A stretch of DNA of 40,903 nt from an uncultured Collinsella sp. (GTDB taxonomy: Bacteria > Actinomycetota > Coriobacteriia > Coriobacteriales > Coriobacteriaceae): positions 1-40,903 of the forward strand of contig CABUDS010000021.1 in the NCBI GenBank assembly GCA_902490405.1, written 5' to 3'. A program made the position numbers and the translations under genes. Positions 14,789 to 22,842 of the stretch are shown piece after piece (the stretch's first letter is position 1; each line of letters opens with the position of its first letter). A model generated the notes under the pieces. The model ran no database searches and had not been told where the DNA came from. It was given only the letters and a program-made list of their open reading frames with translations.

Positions 14789-17011
14789 ATGAAGATCATC
14801 AAGCGCAGCGGCACCGAGGTTGTCTTTGACATCGATAAGATCGTCAATGCCATCCGCGCCGCAAACTTGGAGGTCGAGGAGAGCTCTCGTCTAACCGACC
14901 GCCAGGTGGTTTACGCGGCACAAAATGTCGCCGAGGCATGCGAGAACGCGGGCCACACCGTTTCGGTCGAGGAGATTCAGGATTTGGTCGAGGACGAGAT
15001 CATGCGTCTCGACTGCTACGAGGTTGCCCGCCACTACATCATCTATCGCTATGTTCAGAGCCTGAAGCGCCAGAAGAACACGACCGACGACAAGATTCTG
15101 TCGCTGATCGAGTGCAATAACGAAGAGGTCAAGCAGGAGAACTCCAACAAGAACCCGACCGTCAACTCCGTTCAGCGCGACTATATGGCCGGCGAGATTT
15201 CCAAGGACCTGACCCAGCGCGTGCTGCTGCCCCAGGAGATCGTGGATGCCCATAATGAGGGCTTGATCCATTTCCACGATTCGGATTACTTTGCCCAGCA
15301 CATGCACAACTGCGATCTGGTGAACCTGGAGGACATGCTCCAGAACGGCACCGTTATCTCGGGCACGCTGATCGAGAAGCCGCACAGCTTCTCGACCGCC
15401 TGCAACATCGCGACGCAGATCATCGCCCAGGTTGCTTCCTCCCAGTACGGCGGCCAGTCTATTTCGCTGACCCATCTCGCCCCGTTCGTTGAGGTGAGCC
15501 GTCAAAAGATTCGCGGCGAGGTCGCTCGCGAGCTCGAGGAGCTTGGTGTCTCGGCATCTGCCGAGAAGGTGCGCGAGGTCGTTGAGGATCGCCTGCGCGA
15601 TGAGATTCGTCGCGGCGTCCAGACGATTCAGTATCAGGTCGTGACCCTTATGACCACAAACGGCCAGGCGCCGTTTGTGACGGTCTTTATGTATCTCAAC
15701 GAGGCTCGCTCGGCGCAGGAGAAGCACGACCTTGCCATGATCGTGGAGGAGACGCTTCGTCAGCGCTATGAGGGCGTTAAGAACGAAGCCGGTGTGTGGA
15801 TTACCCCGGCATTCCCCAAGCTTATCTATGTACTCGAGGACGATAACGTTCACGAGAATTCCCCGTACTTCTACCTGACCCAGCTGGCTGCCAAGTGTAC
15901 CGCCAAGCGCATGGTGCCCGACTACATCTCCGAGAAGAAGATGCGCGAGCTCAAGCTGTCTAAGGGCGAGACCGCCGGCAACGGCGATTGCTACACCTGC
16001 ATGGGTTGCCGTAGTTTCCTGACGCCCGACCGTTCGGGCAACGGCTTTAACAATGTCGCCAACGCGCTGAACTATGACCCGACCAAGCCTAAGTACTATG
16101 GTCGCTTTAACCAGGGTGTTGTGACCATCAACCTGCCCGATGTCGCGCTGAGCTCGCATCAGGACATGGACAAGTTCTGGAAGATCTTCGATGAGCGCCT
16201 TGAGCTGTGCCATCGTGCCCTGCTGTGCCGTCATGAGCGCCTGATGGGCACGCTTTCGGATGCCGCGCCGATTCTTTGGCAGTACGGCGCCCTGGCGCGT
16301 CTGAAGAAGGGCGAGACGATCGATAAGCTGCTCGTGGGCGGCTATTCCACCATCAGCCTGGGGTATGCCGGCCTGTATGAGTGCGTCAAGTACATGACGG
16401 GCCACAGCCACACCGAGAAGGAGGGCACGCCCTTTGCCATGGCAGTCATGCAGCGCATGAACGACAAGTGCGCCGAGTGGAAGGCCGAAAGCGATATTGA
16501 CTTCTCGCTGTACGGTACCCCGCTTGAGTCGACGACCTACAAGTTCGCCAAGTGCCTGCAGCGTCGTTTTGGCATCATCCCGGGCGTGACGGACAAGGGC
16601 TACATCACCAACAGCTACCACGTCCACGTGTCCGAGGAGATCGACGCATTCGACAAGCTCAAGTTCGAGGGCATGTTCCAGCAGCTTTCGCCGGGCGGTG
16701 CCATCTCCTACGTCGAGGTTCCCAACATGCAGGACAACCTCAAGGCTGTCATCCGCGTGATGCAGTACATCTACGACAACATCATGTACGCCGAGCTCAA
16801 CACCAAGAGCGACTACTGCCAGGTGTGCGGCTACGATGGCGAGATCAAGATCGTGGAGGATGACGGCAAGCTGGTGTGGGAGTGCCCCAGCTGCGGCAAC
16901 CGCGACCAGGAGAAGATGAACGTCGCTCGTCGTACGTGCGGCTACATCGGTACCCAGTTCTGGAACCAGGGTCGAACCGAGGAGATCCGCGACCGCGTGC
17001 TGCATCTCTAA
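14789..17011 (+). CDS. nrdD: Anaerobic ribonucleoside-triphosphate reductase (class III)
   Basis: This 740-aa glycyl-radical enzyme reduces ribonucleotides to deoxyribonucleotides without oxygen. The first 95 residues are an ATP-cone (MKIIKRSGTEVVFDIDKIVNAI...), the allosteric dATP/ATP site. The core carries conserved cysteines such as CYTCMGCRS. Near the C-terminus, CQVC...CPSC forms the zinc site and RTCGYIGTQ holds the glycyl radical. ATG 14789 has a GAAAGAGGCAAGAGG site upstream; the earlier in-frame ATG at 14759 is less likely. The activase nrdG follows 427 bases later. The last 20 bases of coding sequence are partly repeated in inverted form downstream (17176-17193). Confidence 0.96.
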   Translation: MKIIKRSGTEVVFDIDKIVNAIRAANLEVEESSRLTDRQVVYAAQNVAEACENAGHTVSVEEIQDLVEDEIMRLDCYEVARHYIIYRYVQSLKRQKNTTDDKILSLIECNNEEVKQENSNKNPTVNSVQRDYMAGEISKDLTQRVLLPQEIVDAHNEGLIHFHDSDYFAQHMHNCDLVNLEDMLQNGTVISGTLIEKPHSFSTACNIATQIIAQVASSQYGGQSISLTHLAPFVEVSRQKIRGEVARELEELGVSASAEKVREVVEDRLRDEIRRGVQTIQYQVVTLMTTNGQAPFVTVFMYLNEARSAQEKHDLAMIVEETLRQRYEGVKNEAGVWITPAFPKLIYVLEDDNVHENSPYFYLTQLAAKCTAKRMVPDYISEKKMRELKLSKGETAGNGDCYTCMGCRSFLTPDRSGNGFNNVANALNYDPTKPKYYGRFNQGVVTINLPDVALSSHQDMDKFWKIFDERLELCHRALLCRHERLMGTLSDAAPILWQYGALARLKKGETIDKLLVGGYSTISLGYAGLYECVKYMTGHSHTEKEGTPFAMAVMQRMNDKCAEWKAESDIDFSLYGTPLESTTYKFAKCLQRRFGIIPGVTDKGYITNSYHVHVSEEIDAFDKLKFEGMFQQLSPGGAISYVEVPNMQDNLKAVIRVMQYIYDNIMYAELNTKSDYCQVCGYDGEIKIVEDDGKLVWECPSCGNRDQEKMNVARRTCGYIGTQFWNQGRTEEIRDRVLHL

Positions 17012-17193
17012 TACCGCTCCGGGGCTGAACCGAGAGGGCCGCTTGGGCATTTGCTCGCTATTTCGGACTGTCCTGCGCAAGACGAAGGCCACATTAAGTG
17101 GCCTTCTTTGCGTGCGGAACTCATATCGAGCAAAAGCCCAAGCGGCCCTCTCGGCTCAGCCAAGTTGACGTAGCGGAGATGCAGCTCGCGGTC
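16991..17193. repeat. 203-nt inverted repeat enclosing the nrdD stop
   Basis: The strongest arms, 17023-17048 and 17136-17161, match over 26 bp with one mismatch. TTTGCTCG (17050-17057) pairs with CGAGCAAA (17127-17134). A central hairpin pairs 17084-17092 with 17098-17106 and is followed by TTT, so it can act as the nrdD terminator. Outside these, the last 18 coding bases of nrdD before TAA (16991-17008) reappear inverted at 17176-17193 with 17 of 18 matching. The rest of the gap up to 17338 shows no gene. Confidence 0.75.
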
Positions 17194-17338
17194 TGCTCAC
17201 TCCTCGAAGTTCTTAGCGGAAATGAGTTGACTTGCAACAACGCTTTGCTTGCGATGGCGGTTGAGCCGCAACCCAGTTTTTATTGGACCTCGAACCCTAT
17301 GCTCGATGTTCGCTTCGTTCATTGAGTGTCGCTCGCGA

Positions 17339-17424
17339 GGGGTCTGGAGTATATCGTTCCGCCCGCAGTTTCGCAGGCCAGAGGCCGAGAATGTTTGAGG
17401 ACGGGATGATATGCTCCAGACCCC
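17339..17424. repeat. 86-nt palindrome directly upstream of nrdG
   Basis: Arms 17339-17355 and 17408-17424 pair over 17 bp with one wobble, and the pairing continues inward with wobbles (GTTCCG with CGGGAT). The right arm ends one base before the AGGAAGG ribosome site of nrdG, so folding could affect its translation or protect its mRNA. Confidence 0.65.
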
Positions 17425-17438
17425 CAGGAAGGTTACTT

Positions 17439-18020
17439 ATGAACTACGCGAACATTAAGTATTTCGACATTGCTGATGGGGAAGGCGTTCGTACTTCTCT
17501 GTTTGTGAGTGGGTGCCGTCGTGGGTGCAAGAATTGCTTTAACTCTGTTGCGTGGGACTTTGCTGCGGGCGAGCCCTTTGATCGTGCCGTCGAGGACAAG
17601 ATTATCGAGAGCCTCGATCATCCCTTTATTGACGGCCTGACGATTCTGGGCGGAGAGCCCATGGAGCCCGAGAACCAGGCGGGGCTCGTTGAGTTTGTCG
17701 AGCGTGTTCGTGCCGCTTATCCTGCGGGGTCAGGAAAGACCATTTGGTGTTTTACCGGCGACGTGCTCGAGGAGCTTATGCCGGGTGGTCGTCACCATAC
17801 TGAGGTGACGGACCGTATCCTTGCCTGCCTCGACATGTTGGTGGATGGCCCGTTTGTTCAGGATCTTTATGATATCTCGTTGCGCTTTAGGGGCTCGAGT
17901 AACCAGCGTGTGATTGATATGAACGCTACGCGCGACCGCGCTGTGCGTGAGGGCGTTGCGCTTTGCGACGCTGTGGAGCTTTGGCGGGACGATCCAGTCT
18001 ATTCGACCCATACTATGTAG
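17439..18020 (+). CDS. nrdG: Anaerobic ribonucleotide reductase activating protein
   Basis: This 193-aa radical-SAM enzyme makes the glycyl radical on NrdD. The iron-sulfur motif CxxxCxxC is Cys26, Cys30, Cys33 (GCRRGCKNC), preceded by FDIADGEGVRTSLFVSG and followed by ILGGEP, a typical SAM-binding segment. Length fits NrdG. AGGAAGG precedes ATG 17439. It is separated from nrdD by two palindromes, so its expression may be uncoupled. Confidence 0.94.
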   Translation: MNYANIKYFDIADGEGVRTSLFVSGCRRGCKNCFNSVAWDFAAGEPFDRAVEDKIIESLDHPFIDGLTILGGEPMEPENQAGLVEFVERVRAAYPAGSGKTIWCFTGDVLEELMPGGRHHTEVTDRILACLDMLVDGPFVQDLYDISLRFRGSSNQRVIDMNATRDRAVREGVALCDAVELWRDDPVYSTHTM

Positions 18021-18086
18021 CTTGTGGTCGATGCCGGAGGGCGTGGTACCATAGCGCGAACGTGAAATCGGAAAAGTGAGGCCCAG

Positions 18087-18644
18087 ATGGTCGATCAGGA
18101 AAAAGTCGAGGCCGCCATTAAGCTGTTGCTTGAGGGCATAGGCGAGGACCCAACTCGTGAGGGCCTGCTGGAGACCCCGGCGCGCGTTGCCCGTATGTAT
18201 GGTGAGATCGCCGGCGGCATGGACCAGAGTGCCGAGGAGCACCTGTCCAAAACCTTTGCCGTCGCTTCGAACGATTTGGTTATCGAGCGCGACATTACGT
18301 TCTACTCGCTGTGCGAACATCATCTGCTGCCGTTTTATGGCAAGGCCGCCATTGGTTATATCCCTAACGGTCGGGTGGCTGGGCTTTCCAAGCTCGCCCG
18401 CACGGTTGAGGTTTATGCCCGCCGTCTTCAGCTGCAGGAGCAACTGTGCACACAGGTTGCCGATGCCCTCATGGATTATCTCGCTCCCCAGGGAGCGATT
18501 GTGTTGATGGAGGCCGAGCATATGTGCATGACGATGCGTGGCGTGCAAAAGCCCGGCACCAAGACCGTGACGCTTGCTCGCCGCGGCGTCTTTGAGACCG
18601 ATCCCGCGCTCGAGGAGCGTTTCTTTAGGATGCTGGGCCGCTAA
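18087..18644 (+). CDS. folE: GTP cyclohydrolase I
   Basis: This 185-aa enzyme opens GTP to dihydroneopterin triphosphate, the first step of folate synthesis. Family blocks are clear: GEDPTREGLLETPARVARMY, then FYSLCEHHLLPFYG with the zinc Cys and His residues, GLSKLARTV and MCMTMRGVQKPG (third zinc Cys). GTGAGG lies upstream of ATG 18087. It heads a compact operon with the HD-domain gene two bases after its stop and folB after that. Confidence 0.96.
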   Translation: MVDQEKVEAAIKLLLEGIGEDPTREGLLETPARVARMYGEIAGGMDQSAEEHLSKTFAVASNDLVIERDITFYSLCEHHLLPFYGKAAIGYIPNGRVAGLSKLARTVEVYARRLQLQEQLCTQVADALMDYLAPQGAIVLMEAEHMCMTMRGVQKPGTKTVTLARRGVFETDPALEERFFRMLGR

Positions 18645-18646
18645 CC

Positions 18647-19228
18647 ATGAGAGTCGTCAACGACTTTACATCGAAGACCGATGAGGGGACGTCGCGTCGC
18701 GGCTTTATGGCTTCGGGCCTGGCCCCCTTTGGTGCCATGCCTCGCATTGATTACATTTGTGCCAACGGGCTGTTCCGGCGGCACCTGGGCAACATCGTAC
18801 AGTTGGAATCGGGGCGCATCTTCTGCCGCCACGGTATTGACCATCTGCTCGATGTCGCTCGCATTATGTGGATCAAGAATCTCGAGGAGCAGCTCGAATT
18901 TGACCGCGAGGTCATCTACGCCACGGCACTTCTTCACGATATCGGCAAAGATGAACAGTATGAATCGGGTATATCCCATGATGTTGCAAGCGAACGCGTC
19001 GCTGATGCGATTCTCGGCGGCATGCCCGATGATGTGGCGTTTGAGCCGGCCGATGCCGCAGCCATTAAGACGGCCATTCTGGGCCATCGAAAGCTGCGCG
19101 TGAACAGCCAACCGCTTGAGCGTCTGCTCTATGCGGCCGACAAAGCGTCGCGCGCCTGCTTTGCATGTCCCGCGCGCAATGCTTGCAACTGGAGCGATGA
19201 TAAAAAGAACCTGTCGATTCGCGTGTAG
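18647..19228 (+). CDS. HD-domain phosphohydrolase in the folate operon
   Basis: This 193-aa protein has an HD-domain metal site: the first His in CRHGIDHLLDVAR (about residues 60-72), HDIGKD (about residues 98-103) and later GHRKL. The C-terminus carries a Cys cluster, CFACPARNAC, followed by NWSDDKKN. This layout recalls a conserved HD protein found in folate operons of clostridia. Folate synthesis needs an enzyme to remove pyrophosphate from dihydroneopterin triphosphate between FolE and FolB, and this gene lies between them. That role is an inference. It starts two bases after the folE stop, so translation is coupled. Confidence 0.75.
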   Translation: MRVVNDFTSKTDEGTSRRGFMASGLAPFGAMPRIDYICANGLFRRHLGNIVQLESGRIFCRHGIDHLLDVARIMWIKNLEEQLEFDREVIYATALLHDIGKDEQYESGISHDVASERVADAILGGMPDDVAFEPADAAAIKTAILGHRKLRVNSQPLERLLYAADKASRACFACPARNACNWSDDKKNLSIRV

Positions 19229-19271
19229 TTAGTTTGCGCGGTCGGGGTTCTAAACGAAGGAGACGATCGCG

Positions 19272-19757
19272 ATGAGTAACAAGAAACTGCCCGAGAATGC
19301 AACCAAGACTGAAGGCGCCGAGCTCGCCCGCCGTGGAAGGGGCGAAATATCCACCGCAACGGCGGTGCCCCATGTGAGCTATGACGATTTGCGCCATGCC
19401 GATCGTATTGTCATTGACGGCCTTGAGGTTTTTGCCAACCATGGCGTGTATCCCGAGGAGAACGCGCTGGGTCAGAAGTTCATCGTTTCTCTGGTGCTCT
19501 ATGCCGACCTGCGCGCGGCGGGGGAGCACGATAACCTGGATGCCTCGATTGACTACGGCTCGGTGTGCCACGATGTTGATGGCTATCTGCGCGAGCACAC
19601 GTTTAAACTCATCGAGGCGGCAGCCGAGGGTGTGGCCCAGATGCTGCTGCGTCGTTACCCCCTGCTGCTTGGTGTGCGCATAAAGCTCGATAAGCCGTGG
19701 GCTCCTGTTGGCCTGCCCCTGGCAAGCTGCGGTGTCGAGATCGAGCGCGTGCGGTAA
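19272..19757 (+). CDS. folB: Dihydroneopterin aldolase with N-terminal extension
   Basis: This 161-aa protein has a normal FolB domain from about residue 42 (DRIVIDGLEVFANHGVYPEE, with the catalytic glutamate in the later ALGQKF region, and the usual DYG and KLIE segments). FolB converts dihydroneopterin to hydroxymethyl-dihydropterin and glycolaldehyde. The first 41 residues are polar and not part of the family. The start is supported by a strong AAGGAG site 9 bases before ATG 19272. folP and folK are not in this window. Confidence 0.88.
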   Translation: MSNKKLPENATKTEGAELARRGRGEISTATAVPHVSYDDLRHADRIVIDGLEVFANHGVYPEENALGQKFIVSLVLYADLRAAGEHDNLDASIDYGSVCHDVDGYLREHTFKLIEAAAEGVAQMLLRRYPLLLGVRIKLDKPWAPVGLPLASCGVEIERVR

Positions 19758-19763
19758 CCGGTT

Positions 19764-20540
19764 CTAATACGTCTCTATGGGTGGCTGCTTGAGCCGCTGC
19801 GACAGAGCTCTATTGTTGGGACAGTATGTGTCGAGCAGGGCGTGAAAACGCTGATTGTGGCTTGGCTCGAGCAAGTGGACGAACTCGTGGGCGACAACCA
19901 TGTCGAGGCATTCGACGGGGTAGGCGGCGAGCTCGCGCGCGATGCGAATGGCGCCGGATTTGGGCGTGCATGATCCCCAGCGCGTTTTCATGCTGCGCAC
20001 GGAGATGCGGGCCACGGTGACGCCCATTGCGACTTCGTACGCGTGCACGATGTCGCGTAGCGCTGCGGTGACCTCGGATGCATAGAGTTGGTCGATGCGG
20101 GTCTGGAGTTCTTTGGGCGTTAGGCCGTCAAGGGCTGTGCGCTGCTTCGCCTGCGCGCACCCACTTGGCTCGTCGGTACCCATAAAACTTGCGAAGGTGG
20201 CTTGCTTGGGCCGCGGTGCAGGTGATGCAAAGTTGTGATCGAGTGCGTCCTGTACCGTGATGGGCTTGCCCCAAAGTGCAATGATGGACGAGGAGCTGAG
20301 CGGCTCTCGCGCCGTCGCCTGACGTTGTTCGCGCTGGGCAAGTCGGCTGATAATCCAGGCGCTGTTGCGCTTCACAAACGCTTCGATACGCTCGCGGCTG
20401 GCGCCGATCGGTGCGCTGGCGTGGACCTCGCCGCTCGATGTGACGCGTAGGTTGAAGTTCTTGACGCGCTTTTTGGTAACGACGACGGGGATGGGCGTCC
20501 CATCCGGTCGGGATATGGAAATCGTAAATTGCTGCGTCAA
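19764..20540 (-). CDS. YgjP/DUF45-like metallopeptidase (SprT-type)
   Basis: This protein of about 258 aa is a probable zinc-dependent protein of the YgjP/M48-like group. The metal motif is VVAHEFVHLLEPSHNQRFH (HExxH plus a downstream His), preceded by MKTRWGSCTPKSGAIRIARELA, both typical of the family. An unusual polar insert lies in the middle (about residues 105-130). TTG 20540 was chosen because AAAGGA lies six bases before it and a GC hairpin occupies the earlier candidate starts (ATG 20573, TTG 20603). The substrate is unknown. It is transcribed in the same direction as the dipeptidase upstream. Confidence 0.78.
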   Translation of the reverse strand: MTQQFTISISRPDGTPIPVVVTKKRVKNFNLRVTSSGEVHASAPIGASRERIEAFVKRNSAWIISRLAQREQRQATAREPLSSSSIIALWGKPITVQDALDHNFASPAPRPKQATFASFMGTDEPSGCAQAKQRTALDGLTPKELQTRIDQLYASEVTAALRDIVHAYEVAMGVTVARISVRSMKTRWGSCTPKSGAIRIARELAAYPVECLDMVVAHEFVHLLEPSHNQRFHALLDTYCPNNRALSQRLKQPPIETY

Positions 20541-20614
20541 AAGCGGTCCTTTGGATTGGGGACGGGCCGGCATGTCGACCGTTCGGCATACCGGCCCGCT
20601 CAAGGGATGTGAAA

Positions 20615-21628
20615 TTAATAACGCTCAAAGAAGGCAAGCGCGTTGTCGCTGCAGAGCTTCTGCATCACGGTCTTGCCAAAGTGCTTGGAAAGCATGTTCT
20701 GGAACTCGGGCATCTTGCTGGCATCGGAGAGGAAGGCGGGCACAGTGGCGCCGTCCCAGTCGCCGCCGAGCGCGATGACGTCCTCGCCGCCCAGGTCGAG
20801 CCAGTGCTCGATATGCGCCGCCAGTTGATCGAAGGTGACGTCTGCGGCGGTCTCGTCGGTTGCGTCGTTGGAAAGGAACTCGCTGCAGTAGTTGAGGCCG
20901 ACGATGCCACCCATGTCGCGAATGGTGCGGAACTGGTCGTCGGTGAGGTTGCGCTTGACTCTGCAGACGGTACGGGAGTTGGAGTGGCTGGCGACGAAGG
21001 GACGCGTGGCGCGGGCGGCGACCTCGTCAAAGCACTCATCGTTGAGGTGGGAGACGTCGAGCACCATGCCAGCGTGCTCCATCTGCGTAAGCGCCTCGAT
21101 GCCGGCGGCGGTGAGGCCGGCGTGGGCGTCGTGGCCGCTCGCGAGCGGTCCCTGCGCGTTCCAGCTGAGTGATGACATGAGTACGCCCAAGCTCTTGAGC
21201 ACCTCGATCAGCGCGGGGTCCTCGGCAAAGAACGTGGCGTTTTCGATGGTGTGGATGCAGGCGATCTTGCCGTCTTTGAGCGCAGGGCGAATGTCTGCCG
21301 CGCTGCGTACGTTGACCATGCGGTCGTGGTTGAGCATTGCCTGGCCGCTCATGTGCGCCATGATCTGCGCCTGGAAGCGCGCGGCGTGGGCGGTGGGAAT
21401 CTCGTCGGGGACAAACGTGGCGAAGCACTGTGCCCACGGCGTGTTGCCGATCTTTGCGAGCGAGATGGCGCAGGCGTTGCCCTCGATGAGGTCGAAATCT
21501 TGCGGATGCGTTTCGTCGCCGGGGAAATAACCGTCGGTGCCGGCGGTAAAGCGCAGGTCGAGATCGAGCGTGGCCCAGCCGATGCGGTCGGCGGTGTCGC
21601 AGTGTAGGTCAAATACGGGATATGCCAT
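20615..21628 (-). CDS. M19-family (renal type) dipeptidase
   Basis: This 337-aa cytoplasmic zinc dipeptidase probably hydrolyses dipeptides. The metal-binding motifs of family M19 are all present: DLHCDT near the N-terminus, HTIENAT, DVSHLND and VASHSNSR. No signal peptide is seen, as usual for bacterial M19 enzymes. ATG 21628 follows GGAGGAACC; upstream in-frame codons are not supported. It is divergent from slyD. Confidence 0.92.
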   Translation of the reverse strand: MAYPVFDLHCDTADRIGWATLDLDLRFTAGTDGYFPGDETHPQDFDLIEGNACAISLAKIGNTPWAQCFATFVPDEIPTAHAARFQAQIMAHMSGQAMLNHDRMVNVRSAADIRPALKDGKIACIHTIENATFFAEDPALIEVLKSLGVLMSSLSWNAQGPLASGHDAHAGLTAAGIEALTQMEHAGMVLDVSHLNDECFDEVAARATRPFVASHSNSRTVCRVKRNLTDDQFRTIRDMGGIVGLNYCSEFLSNDATDETAADVTFDQLAAHIEHWLDLGGEDVIALGGDWDGATVPAFLSDASKMPEFQNMLSKHFGKTVMQKLCSDNALAFFERY

Positions 21629-21748
21629 GGTTCCTCCGGTTGCAGCGTTTCTTTGCAAACTGTCTTTGAATTGTATGACTAGGGTATAGTTAGCGCCATA
21701 TGTTCACGGCGGCCCGCGTTGTGCGCCGCCCTTATCACGGAGGTTACC

Positions 21749-22177
21749 ATGTCCAACCAGGGCAAGAAGGTCAAGACTCATTATCGCGGCACGCTCGACG
21801 ACGGCACGCAGTTCGATAGCTCCTACGATCGCGGCGAGCCGCTGGAGTTCACCTGCGGCGCCGGCCAGATGATCAAGGGCTTCGACGCCGCTGTTGTCGA
21901 CATGCAGGTGGGCGAGAAGAAGACCGTGCACATTCCTGCTGCCGATGCCTACGGCGAGCACAATCCCGAGATGGTTCTGACCTTCCCGGCCGAGCAGGTT
22001 CCCAACATCGAGCAGATCGAGAAGGGCATGAAGCTCTTCCTGTCCACGCCGAGCGGCATGCCCGTTCCCGCCGTCGTCATTGACGTGACGCCCGAGGCTG
22101 TGACGCTCGACGCCAACCACGAGTTGGCCGGCAAGGACCTCAACTTTGATATCGAGCTCGTTGAGGTCGAGGGTTAG
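21749..22177 (+). CDS. slyD: SlyD-like FKBP peptidyl-prolyl isomerase
   Basis: This 142-aa protein is a SlyD-type prolyl isomerase and chaperone. The split FKBP domain (YRGTLDDGTQFDSS ... GAGQMIKGFDAAV) encloses the IF chaperone insert (about residues 70-125, AYGEHNPEMVLTFP). It lacks the His/Cys-rich nickel-binding tail of E. coli SlyD. GGAGG lies before ATG 21749; a TATAGT -10 box is at 21685-21690. The UreE-like gene begins four bases after its stop, suggesting a joint role in metal-centre assembly. Confidence 0.88.
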   Translation: MSNQGKKVKTHYRGTLDDGTQFDSSYDRGEPLEFTCGAGQMIKGFDAAVVDMQVGEKKTVHIPAADAYGEHNPEMVLTFPAEQVPNIEQIEKGMKLFLSTPSGMPVPAVVIDVTPEAVTLDANHELAGKDLNFDIELVEVEG

Positions 22178-22180
22178 AGT

Positions 22181-22759
22181 ATGCCTGAACGCCTGGTTTC
22201 GACGACATGCTTGGGAAATCTCAACGATCCGTCCTATGAACTCCTGCTTCGCCGGAAGTTGGGCGGCGTCTTTGAAGTTGACGAGCTGCTGCTCGATTGG
22301 GACCAGGCCGATGTATGCGCGTTTGTGGGCGTGACGGAGCTGGGGCGCACGATTGATGTTCGGCTGGATGCTACCGACGGCGGTCGTCTTGCCGATGGCG
22401 ACGTGCTCGCCATTGACCGTTCGGGCATGGTGCCCGTGGCGGTTGTCGTGCGCCTGCGCAGCGCCGAGGTTTATTTGGTCGAAGTCGACCGCATGGATCC
22501 GATTGCGCTCGCGCATGCGTGCTGGGAGATCGGCAACATGCATGCGCCGCTCTTCCGGGGCGACTCGGACGAGCATACCGTGCGCATGTATACGCCGGTG
22601 CAGCCTGTTTTGGGCCGTATGCTCCGGGGCGTCGAGAGTGTTCGGCTCTCGGTGGTTACCCGCGAACTCGATGCGGACCGACGCTTTGCATCGAGCGCGG
22701 CGGATGTCGTCGTGAGCATGGCTCCCGACTTTACCATCGTAAAAAAGACGCGCGGCTAA
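22181..22759 (+). CDS. UreE-like metallochaperone
   Basis: This 192-aa protein resembles the urease nickel chaperone UreE. The C-terminal half has HACWEIGNMHAPLF, the UreE signature around the nickel-binding His (usually YHLGNRH), and PVLGRML like the UreE dimer helix. The N-terminal half (about 1-90) looks like a UreE peptide-binding domain. The His-rich tail is absent. No urease genes are in the window. It starts three bases after slyD; both families are linked to nickel, so delivery to hydrogenase or another nickel enzyme is possible. Confidence in the exact role is low. Confidence 0.65.
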   Translation: MPERLVSTTCLGNLNDPSYELLLRRKLGGVFEVDELLLDWDQADVCAFVGVTELGRTIDVRLDATDGGRLADGDVLAIDRSGMVPVAVVVRLRSAEVYLVEVDRMDPIALAHACWEIGNMHAPLFRGDSDEHTVRMYTPVQPVLGRMLRGVESVRLSVVTRELDADRRFASSAADVVVSMAPDFTIVKKTRG

Positions 22760-22771
22760 GCGCGCGTATGC

Positions 22772-22814
22772 GCAAGACGGGCTTTGAGGGGCGACCAATC
22801 AAAGTCCGTCTTGC
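22772..22814 (+). other. 16-bp hairpin between the UreE-like and HAD genes
   Basis: Positions 22772-22787 pair with 22799-22814 with a single G-U pair around an 11-base loop. No T-run follows on this strand. It may stabilise the upstream mRNA end or be a weak terminator. Confidence 0.55.
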
Positions 22815-22842
22815 TGTTGATAGGAGGCTTTGGGGGAAGCAT

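Noticed and set aside
14891..17092. A 733-aa open frame on the minus strand over nrdD
   Set aside because: It is antisense to a clear glycyl-radical enzyme, has no recognisable domain and is explained by the GC-rich codon bias of nrdD. Similar antisense frames over 10069-11628, 27357-28973 and 34694-36163 were rejected for the same reason.
17098..17325. 75-aa plus-strand ORF after nrdD
   Set aside because: It crosses the right arm of the inverted repeat and only looks protein-like because that arm mirrors the antisense of the nrdD end.
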